Source of the DNA: Diogma glabrata
Taxonomy: Eukaryota > Arthropoda > Insecta > Diptera > Cylindrotomidae
DNA length: 64,000 bases
Assembly (NCBI GenBank): GCA_963693315.1
Contig: OY856187.1
Location: forward strand, 391,307,269 to 391,371,268
Reading direction: 5' to 3'
The position numbers and the translations under genes are program-made. Under the pieces are notes generated by a model. It made no database searches. It saw nothing but the letters and a program-made list of their open reading frames with translations, and was not told the origin of the DNA. This document shows positions 1-8,754 of this stretch, in pieces (position 1 is the stretch's first letter; every line of letters starts with the position of its first letter).

Positions 1-362
1 AAATTAGACTTTTCTCGATCGGTCCGCACTGGTCATTTACTTGTGCCATACAACAATTGGAAACAGTACCACGGGTCGTTTTTTGTTTATGGTATCTCTA
101 ATGTTTGGAATAAACTTCCTATCGCCATTCGTGAACTAGGTTCCTTAACTAAATTCAAGAATGAGGCTTTTATTCTTATTAAGGAGAACTTTTGATTTCG
201 GTATTTCTTAACCTCTGTTATAGGAGAATTATTCTTTTAATTGTAAATACTATATTGTTTTAAAAGCTTAATGATTTTATAAAAGTTGTTGTTGTTTTAT
301 GCAGGCGCATTGAAAATTTTGTATAAGTTAAGTCTGTGTAAATAAATGAATAAATAAATAAA
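1..362 (+). mobile_element. CR1/Kiri-like LINE, 3' end only
   Basis: Frame 1 is open from base 1 to the TGA at 193-195 and encodes the extreme C-terminus of a LINE ORF2, with the motif VWNKLPIAIRELGSLTKFK. It closely resembles the C-terminus of the longer LINE at 12.3-16.7 kb (VWNVLPANIRELDTVRSFK). The 3' UTR shares a 'ttaagtctgtg' stretch with that element and ends in AATA-type repeats at 341-362. The rest of the element lies outside the window. It sits directly against Jockey sequence from 363, so it probably inserted into the Jockey copy. Confidence 0.8.
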
Positions 363-627
363 ATTGAATAATAAGAAATCCGCTGGCCCAGATAAAATTT
401 CTGAAAACCTCACGAACCGCTTTGAAGATAGCGAAACTATTTCCCATTCCCAAATCAAACAATGTAAGTAATCTCAGCGAATTCAGACCAATCTCCTTAC
501 TCTCTATCCGAGGAAAAATATTAGAAAGGCTAATCCTTCAGAAATTATTATTCTTCTTTGAAGATGCACCAGGTCTAATACTAGAAGAACAATTCGGCTT
601 CAAAAAAAAGTCACGCTACCGAACACG
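363..627 (+). mobile_element. Jockey-type LINE fragment, part 1 (RT N-terminal half)
   Basis: Translation gives reverse-transcriptase motifs: KKSAGPDKIS near 375, KIAKLFPIPKSNN from 422, EFRPISLLSIRGKILERL, and EEQFGFKKK ending near 610. About 40 residues expected between the first two blocks are missing and the frame changes there, so this is a decayed copy. The copy resumes at 7255 beyond the BEL element with the block ending in ALDLEKAF. The upstream part of the element is outside the window or destroyed. Confidence 0.75.
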
Positions 628-632
628 CTCTC
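628..632. repeat. Target-site duplication of BEL element, left
   Basis: CTCTC immediately precedes the left LTR (TGTCAG...). The same five bases follow the right LTR at 7250-7254. Five-bp duplications are usual for BEL/Pao integration, and the Jockey reading picks up again directly after the right copy. Confidence 0.75.
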
Positions 633-990
633 TGTCAGCGCTATCGCTGACAAAACTGCGACAACACCAAAACAAATTTAACGATCACGTGATAAAAAGG
701 AAAAAACCATCTTGTTACACAAAATGTCGGACATTGAATAAAAAATTAACTTCTCCGATTTAATTAATTTTAATGAAATTTAAATAAATAAAAATTTTTG
801 ACAGAAATCCAAACTAAAGTAAATATAAAAGTCAATTGCGATGTATAATAATATAAATATTAATTTCTTTCTTTTTTAATAGGAATTTTTAAGTTTCATT
901 TAAATTGAATTTGCTACATGTAAAATATTGTAAAACACTAATAAAATTCGAAATTTGGCATTAAAAACAAAATTTGTTATATTTGTAACA
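633..990 (+). repeat. BEL/Pao left LTR
   Basis: Starts TG and ends CA (TGTCAG ... GTAACA). From 666 onward it matches the right LTR at 6941-7249 almost base for base, apart from a few substitutions and one 16-bp length difference near 735. The first 33 bases (633-665), which include a small palindrome around 'cagcgctatcgctg', have no clear counterpart in the right LTR. Only 25 bp separate its end from the gag ATG. No convincing tRNA primer-binding site was recognised there. Confidence 0.75.
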
Positions 991-1015
991 AAATCTTAAA
1001 AATTCTTTATTCAAT

Positions 1016-4000
1016 ATGACTGATCAACAAGAAGAAAATAGTTTTCGAGGATTTGCCGATATACTACCGTCAAGCGGAAGAGCACTACATTCACCGCCAG
1101 TATTCAACGTTTTCCGGTGTACTATTTGCAACGCTATAAACAATGAACAATTTTTATCATGCCGCGGGTGCTCCAAGCACTTTCATACTAGATGCATAAA
1201 AATTCCAGTGAATGACTCTCGTAATTTCATTTGTAGCCAATGTGTGGAACCAACAAACAAGACTACAAGTAAGACGAAAACAAAATCGGTATCATCTCGA
1301 TTATCTTCTACAAGTTTAGCAGAACGTCGTTCGCGACTAGCTGAAGAAAAATTAAAATTACAGCAACAACTTGATGAAGAGCATAAAAGAGTCCAAGAAC
1401 TTCGCATAGAAAACTATATTAAAGAAAAGACGGCCATATTGTACGAAGAGAACAGCGACAATTCTGATGACGAGAATGATAATATTTCGAAACGTAATGA
1501 CGTTGAAGTTTGGGTAAATGAAAATACAACTAATGTAGAAAATGCTACTACAATCAAGAAATCTGATGAACACGTGATTCAGCAAAATATGGGAAAATCT
1601 CCAGACCTTCAGACACAGCACAGTTCATCAATCAAAATGACATCAAAAATAGAAAAATTGTCATCTCATCAAATCAACCAGTGTACCAAGATCGATCATT
1701 GAATCAGCTGACTGATCAAGCTCGAACCAATGTATATAGTGAAAATCCTTCACAAATACAAAAACACTGTGATTACATACAAGAAAAAATTCGTTATCTG
1801 AAAGTAGATATTCATGGTGATCCATCAGCGACTACTACTAAACAAGGCACCTCATTTCAACGATGTTTTGAAAACACAGAGCCACAATCAAAATTCTACA
1901 ACAATCAAACAACGAATATGGGTTCTCAACCAAATTATGCTCTTCCGTACTACAATGGAAGAAATTGTTTTACACCATACATAGAAAATTGTGATCATAT
2001 GTTGTATGAAGTTCCAAATTTGACTCCAGCACAGAGAGCAGCAAGAAGAACCATATCAAAAGAATTACCTAAATTCTCTGGTAAACCTGAAGAATGGCAA
2101 TTCTTCATAAGCTCTTTCGAACAAACAACAGATGTATGTGGATTGACCGATGCAGAAAATCTCACTAGATTAAGATCATGTCTACAAGGTGAAACACTTT
2201 CGGTTGTGCGAAATCGTTTACAGCTTCCAAGCGATGTATCAAGTACAATAGAAACCCTCAGATTATTGTATGGATCACCTGAAATTATAATCGAATCATT
2301 AATTAAAAAAATTCGTAAAGAGCCATCGCCACGAACTGATAGCAGATAATCGTTAATAAAGTTTGTAGTAGCTGTGAAAGATTTGACTGTGACCATGACA
2401 AATTGCAAGATGGCGGAGTATTTAAACAACCCTATGTTACTACACGAAATCGTATCAAAGCTACCTGATAACATGAAATATGATTGGGCAATTTATCGTA
2501 GTACAATAGCTGGTCCCATCACATTAGAAATATTTGAGCCTTGGTTATTTAGAATAACAAAAGCACTATCAGCTGTACCATTAGCGATGGGCTCCAGGGT
2601 GCCAGATAAAACAAAACCAAACAAGTCCGGATACGTTCATGCTCATATTGATAAACCGACATCAGATCAAAGTCAAGCGAAATTAAAAAATTGTGTAATA
2701 TGCAGTGGTAATTGTGGACATCCATCTGACTGCGCAAAATTCAATGCGATGACATACAATGAGCGTTGGACATGTGTAAAAAATAATCGATTGTGTCGTA
2801 CATGTTTGAAAGGTCATAAAAATCGTTGTAGCCTCCGTCGAGCATGCGGTATAAATAATTGTGAGTTCAAGCATCATCCAAAGTTACATAAACCAGTATC
2901 AATAAATTCAACAAAGTCTGATACGCAAGAACCATCAATTGAAGTAGAAAAAACTACGTCTCAAATTGTGAATCACCACGATAACACTCGACAAAAGGTA
3001 CTATTTAGAATTATGCCTGTTGTCCTATATGGACCAAACAAGAAGTTACATACGCATGCCTTTTTTGATGAGGGTTCATCCCTCACTCTAATGGATAGTG
3101 ACCTTGCTATTCAACTTGAATTAATTGGAGAACACGAACCATTATGTCTTAAGTGGACTGGCAACACCAATAGAATGGAAAAAGATTCAGAAAAAGTATC
3201 TTTACAAATATCAAGCATCAATAACTCAGATAAAAGATTTGATATCAAAAATGCTCGTACAATTAAATCATTGGATCTACATACTCAGACACTTTTGGTT
3301 GAAAATTTGATTGAAAATTATCCACACTTTAATGGAATTCCAATCGAATCTTATAAGAATGCTGTTCCACGAATTTTAATTGGTATGGATAACGTAAAGC
3401 TCCTTAAAACGCTAAAATGTCGAGAAGGTTCAATGGATAGTCCAATCGCTATCAAGTCACCACTTGGTTGGACAGTATGTGGCCCGTATCACCAACTGAA
3501 AGAAGATGAAGAGTTGAACTATGTTTTTCATATATGTGAGCACGATAACAATTTGGAAGATTTAGTAAAGAGCTATTTTGCAATAGAAAGTATGGGTACA
3601 CTTAAGTCAAAAATGTTGGAGTCGGATGAAGATCGAAGAGCTCGTGAATTATTAGAGCGAACTACAATAAAACAAGGTACGCAATACATCTCAGGATTGC
3701 TCTGGAAATCAGATACAGTTGAACTACCAAACAGTTACCCGATGGCATTGCGCCGTCATGAATGTCTGAAAAATAGATTAGATAAAGATCCTGAGCTAAA
3801 TAATGTACTTCAAAACATCATAGAAGAATATTTACAAAAAAGTTATGCTAGAAAACTTAATCCAGAAGAAATCGAAAATGAAAAACATCCAGTTTGGTAT
3901 TTACCGGTGTTTCCAATTGTCAACCCCAACAAGCCCGGTAAAGTCCGCCTAGTATGTGACGCCGCTGCTAAAACAAAAAATATATCCTTAAATTCAATGT

Positions 4001-7000
4001 TACTAAAAGGACCCGATCGGTTAGTCTCAATACTATACGGTTCTTTTTAAATTTCGAGAGAGAAAAATAGGAATAGCAGCCGATATCCAAGAGATGTTCC
4101 ATCGTATCCGCATTAATAACGATGACCAGAATGCTCAGAGGTTTTTGTGGCAGCGGAACGGTGAGTCTCATCCATCAATCTACGCCCTACAAGTGATGAC
4201 ATTTGGCAGTGCTAGTTCACCTTGCACTGCACATTTCGTTAAAAATAAAAATGCGATGGAGTATCAAGAACAATATCCACGTGCTGTGAAATCGATTTTA
4301 GAAAACCATTACGTCGATGACCTGTTAGACAGCGTGGACACAACTGAAGAGGCTGTACTATTGGCTAATCAGGTAAAGATGATCCATAAGAACTGCGGAT
4401 TTAATATCCGCGGGTGGATTTCCAATTCTGAAGATGTAATGCAATGTTTGGGAGAAGAAAATCATAAGGGATCAGACAACGAAAAAATGATTGGCAATCA
4501 AAAAGTGTTAGGAATGTTATGGAATTTAAAAGATGATACATTTCACTTCAAACTCGCAAAAAGTCAGTTTTATGAAAAACTTCTTAACAACCATCGTCCA
4601 TCTAAACGAGAAATTCTTAAATTCGTGATGAAATTATTCGATCCGCTGGGGCTGCTCGGTCATTTAATGATCTATGCAAAGATACTGATTCAGAAGATCT
4701 GGCATGCTAAACTGGAGTGGGATGATCCTATAACGGATGGGTTGTATCAAAAATGGCAATCTTGGGTAACTAATCTGCATTATGTTGAAACTATCAACAT
4801 TCCTAGATGCTACCTGTCCAAACTTAAATTCGACGCTGACACCGAAGTAGAGTTACACACCTTTGTTGATGCGGGGAGAGATGCATATGCTGCAGTCACG
4901 TATATAAGAGCCGAATCAGGTAATATTGTAGAATGTAGATTAATTTGTTCGAAGACAAGTGTGGCACCGCTAAAGATCCTATCGATTCCCCGATTAGAGT
5001 TAGAGAGTGCATTATTGGGTGTCCGCCTCGCCAACACTATTATCGAATCGCACTCAATTAAACCATCGAGAAAGTTCTTTTGGTCGGATTCTAAAACAGT
5101 TTTAAGCTGGCTCAGATCCGATACACGTAAATATAGACAATATGTGGCGTTTCGAGTAACCGAAATTTTAGAGAGTTCAAGTAATAACGAATGGCGTTAC
5201 GTTCCTTCAACACAAAATGTCGCAGACATGGCGACAAAATGGTCAAACACTCCAAATTTTGAATCTGATTCACAATGGTACACGGGACCGAAATTCCTTT
5301 ACAAGCCAAAATATGAGTGGCCCAACGATTGTGTTGTCGAACCGACAGATGAAGAATTCATTCCTTCTCATTTACATAATCGTAAATCGGAAGTGATTTT
5401 ACTTGTTGTAATTCCCGAAAAGTTTTCTTGCTGGAGGTCACTGCGTCGTGTTGTCATTCTCGTAAACAGATTCATATTTAATATTCGAGCGAAGCGAAGC
5501 GGCACAAATAAACGTCTGGGAGTTTTTCAACAAGATGAATACCGTGATGCTGAAAATGTATTATATCGACAAATGCAAAGAAGAAATTGACATACTTACA
5601 AAAAACAAAGACAATGCTCCAAACCAAAGAATTCCGCTGGCGAAAAATAGCACGATAGTGTCAATGAACCCGATTTTGGACGAATTTAATGTTTTAAGAA
5701 GTGGTGGTCGATTACAATTTTCAAAAAGTATGAGTAAAAATGCAAAACAACCGATATTGTTGCCAAAGGATAATCACATGACTACTTTGATAGTCGAATA
5801 TTACCATCGTAAATTTTATCATCATAATAATGAAACTATCACAAATGAGATTCGACAGAAATATCACATACCGAAATTGAGGACAATAGTTAGGAAAGTT
5901 GCACGAGCTTGTCAATGGTGTAAAATTCAAAAAGCGAAACCTGATCCACCGATGATGAGTAATGTTCCTGTTGCTAGACTACAAGCCTTTTCGAGACCGT
6001 TTTCTTATACAGGAATCGAGTACTTCGGCCCGATGTTGGTAACTAATGGTAGACGCACAGAGAAGAGATGGGGAGTCCTACTGACGTGCTTAGTAACTCG
6101 CGCTGTGCACATAGAAATTGCCCATACTTTGAGTGCCGATTCTTGTATTTTAGCATTGCGCAATTTCATATCGAGAAGAGGAATGCCCCTGGAAATAAGT
6201 AGTGATCAGGGACCAAGGGACCAATTTTAAAGGAGCTAGTCGTGAATTAGAAGAAGCTCGACTTCTAATAGATAGAAATAAAATCATGAGAGAATTTGGA
6301 TCCGCCGAACTAAAATGGAGCTTCAACCCCCCTGCCGCACCGCATATGGGCGGCAGTTGGGAACGACTCGTCCAATCCGTAAAAAACACATTGTCAAAAA
6401 TGTCGACCTGCCGAAATCCAACTGACGAATTATTGAATAGTATGTTAATTGAAGTAGAACATATCATAAATTCTAGGCCACTGACATATCTACCCCTAGA
6501 TAGTGAAGAAGATGAGGCTCTTACGCCAAATCACTTTTTATTGGGGACATCAAACGGTTCAAAATCTTTAAGCACCTATAGCGACGAAAATCACGTTTTA
6601 AAAAATAATTGGCTAACGTCTCAAAGGTTTGCAAACAACTACTGGAAACGATGGGTAGTGGAGTACTTGCCTACGCTTAATCGTAGAGGAAAATGGATGC
6701 AGCCCACTAAACCACTAGAGGTCGGTGATTTAGTTGTGATTGTAGACGAACAAAACCCTCGTAATTGCTGGCCAAAGGGCAAAATAATTAAAGCAGTGAT
6801 AGGAACGGATGGACAGGTTCGAAGGGCAACTGTTCAAACGGCAAACGGAGTGTATGAACGGCCAACTACAAAACTCGCAGTTTTGGATGTAAATGTCAGT
6901 AAGTCGACTGAAGGAGTCGCCATACCTGGGGGGTCGCCATACCAAAACAAATTTAACGATCACGTGATAAAAAGGAAAAAACCATCTTGTTACACAAAAT

Positions 7001-7026
7001 GTCGGACATTGAATTTATTTAATTAA
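1016..7026 (+). pseudogene. BEL/Pao gag-pol, broken
   Basis: Starts at ATG 1016. Domains in order: a Cys/His finger (CTICNAINNEQ ... HFHTRC, about 1116-1236), unusual but known in BEL-like gag; a basic coiled segment; a DUF1759-like gag region (about 2040-2480); zinc knuckles (about 2690-2880); a protease with FFDEGSSLTLMDSD near 3065; an RT with the catalytic box NHYVDDLLDS near 4308; RNase H (HTFVDAGRDAYAAV, about 4855); an integrase HHCC finger (about 5815-5935); and a catalytic core (GIEYFGPM, SDQG, near 6016 and 6210). The frame changes near 1680-1700, 4040, 5575 and 6215, the last with a short duplication of AGGGACCA. An in-frame TAA lies at 2347-2349. The final codons run into the right LTR. 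Related in function to retroviral Gag-Pol, but no env was seen. Confidence 0.88.
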
Positions 7027-7249
7027 TTTTAATAAAATTTAAATAAATAAAAATTTTTAACAGAAATCCAAACTAAAGTAAATATAAAAGTCAATTGCGA
7101 TGTATAATAATATAAATATTAATTTCTTTCTTTTTTAATAGGAATTTTTAAGTTTCATTTAAATTGAATTTGCTACATGTAAAATATTGTAAAACACTAA
7201 TAAAATTCGAAATTTGGAATTAAAAACAAAATTTGTTATATTTGTAACA
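6941..7249 (+). repeat. BEL/Pao right LTR
   Basis: Matches 666-990 of the left LTR and ends in the same GTAACA. Its 5' edge is uncertain. Sequence before 6941 reads as integrase C-terminus with a G-run (CCTGGGGGG, a possible polypurine tract) and does not match 633-665 of the left LTR. Either the first 33 bases were lost here or the left LTR start differs. Confidence 0.7.
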
Positions 7250-7254
7250 CTCTC
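7250..7254. repeat. Target-site duplication of BEL element, right
   Basis: CTCTC directly after the right LTR, identical to 628-632. Confidence 0.75.
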
Positions 7255-7533
7255 CTATGCCTGCAAGATATAATCATTAAAGGTCTTAGCAACAAAAAAT
7301 GAACCGTCGCATGCGCACTGGACCTAGAGAAGGCTTTCGTCTTCACTTTGTTCAAAGGTAAAAATTTTAAAGCCCTGAGAACCAACACCCCTGCTTTTCT
7401 AATCAAAATAGTCAAGTTTCCAGGGGTCGATATTAGGTCCCTGGTTATTCAACTTGTCGATTCATGATATCCCCACTACATCAGAAGGTTCAAAGGCGGT
7501 ACTATATACGCAGACATACGCATTTTTCTTTTT
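7255..7533 (+). mobile_element. Jockey-type LINE fragment, part 2 (RT core)
   Basis: Reading with small frame changes gives GLSNKK, then ACALDLEKAF (motif A region, about 7320-7345), then QGSILGPWLFNLSIHDIPTT (about 7422-7480), then KAVLYTQTYAFF, a degenerate YADD-region block. This continues part 1 across the BEL insertion. It stops near 7533. Part 3 begins at 16713 with the next expected residues. Confidence 0.72.
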
Positions 7534-7689
7534 TCTACCTCTGATCGCACTGATCGATTTTTTGATTTAGTCCTACAATTTTAAAAATTAATAATTATAA
7601 AAATATAAATTATAAAGCATTTGTTTGAAGTAAAATTTAATATAACAAATTTAAATCAATTCGATAGTGATTGTAATATTGTCTATTTA

Positions 7690-8335
7690 AATTTAGTGTT
7701 AAATATTAAAATAGTAAAATTATATTAAACACGCGTTTATTAGGTGGGACTGTATAATTGTGCAACACAATCTGATTGGTCGTCTTGTTACATTTTCGGC
7801 AAGGCGTTGCAAATGGCGGAGTGATTTTGCCGTTTTTGTATAATAATTTATGTGATGCCTTAAAAATTAGTAGTACGTTAGTTTCAATAAATGCCTACGA
7901 TTACTCATGTCCAATAATACGGTATTAACAATCTAAGACATTAATAGTAATCTACTAAGTTAAAAAATACTAAGTGAATGACGTCATTTTCAACACAAGA
8001 ATTTAATAATAATACTTAATTAACAGTATTAGGCATTGATAGTATGCTACTAAATTAAATCATTTAAATACTTGGTGTATTGTTGGTGTATTGTTCGTGT
8101 TAAAATCTTATTTTAAAATCATAAACATTAAATCATAAAATCATAAAAATACTAGGTGAACTATTAGTGTTAAAATATTTAAATATTGTAATAATATAAA
8201 ACATGCGTTTATAAGATATGATTGTATTATTGTTCAACACAATCTGATTAATCGTAGTGATTCGTTCAACAAAGTGTGGCAAATGGCGGAGTGATTTTAC
8301 CATTTATATATAATAATTCAAGTGATGCTTTTCTG
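7690..8335 (+). repeat. Tandem AT-rich monomers, probable 5' region of the CR1-like LINE
   Basis: A unit of about 470 bp occurs twice. Matching landmarks are 'acacgcgtttattag' (7731) with 'acatgcgtttataag' (8200); 'caacacaatctgatt' (about 7762) with its copy (about 8236); and 'aaatggcggagtgatttt' (about 7809) with its copy (8281). The second unit is interrupted at 8335 by the RTE insertion and resumes at 11770. Each unit carries a perfect CRE-like palindrome ATGACGTCAT (7978-7987 and 11922-11931). No ORF was seen. Bases 7534-7690 are AT-rich and similar in character. Confidence 0.6.
8324..8335. repeat. RTE target-site duplication, left
   Basis: GATGCTTTTCTG, identical to 11758-11769 on the other side of the RTE element. 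Confidence 0.85.
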
Positions 8336-8492
8336 GGTAGCGAAAATCCGAAATTCTACGTCCACGCCGTGCTACCTGGGTAACGCTAACAGAATTAGGT
8401 TGGTGTAGTTGAGAGGGGCAGAGTAAATACTGCTTATACTCAATGATTCTGCACCATGGCGAGTCATTGGCGCCATAAAACCAATGCAACTC

Positions 8493-8654
8493 AAGCGTCT
8501 GTTCTCCATGTTAGGGGCGGCTTGGAGCGGGCGTCTGTCTTGGATCAAGCGGCTCGCTATATAAATGTGTAGAAAGCGTCTGTTCTCCATGTTAGGGGCG
8601 GCTTTCAGCGGGCGTCTGTCTTGGATCAAGCGGCTCGCTATATAAACGTGTAAA
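8493..8654 (+). promoter_or_regulatory. Duplicated 81-bp 5' UTR/promoter unit of the RTE-like LINE
   Basis: Two consecutive copies of an 81-bp, relatively GC-rich unit starting AAGCGTCTGTTCTCC at 8493 and 8574, differing at only a few positions. Each carries a TATATAAA box near its end (8558-8565 and 8639-8646). They lie 100-260 bp upstream of the ORF ATG. Tandem 5' UTR units that act as promoters are known in LINEs; promoter function here is inferred. Confidence 0.6.
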
Positions 8655-8754
8655 AAGGTTGTTTCTGGTGACCTTAAGATGCAGAACGAACCCATTCACG
8701 AAAATTTGGGTTGGGCGAAGGGCTAACACCCCATTTCCGTAAAAAATTACTGTC

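Larger units (their letters stand above)
633..7249 (+). mobile_element. BEL/Pao LTR retrotransposon, nearly full length, decayed
   Basis: Two LTRs with a 5-bp target duplication (CTCTC) enclose a gag-pol region in BEL order: PHD-type finger, gag, zinc knuckles, aspartic protease, reverse transcriptase, RNase H, integrase. The coding region is broken by several frameshifts and one in-frame stop, so this copy cannot make an intact polyprotein. It is inserted in the RT region of a Jockey-type LINE. LTR divergence is low (three substitutions seen plus indels), which suggests a fairly recent insertion. Confidence 0.88.

Noticed and set aside
633..7249. Endogenous retrovirus
   Set aside because: The domain order and YVDD/DEGS motifs are BEL/Pao; no envelope reading frame was seen between integrase and the right LTR.
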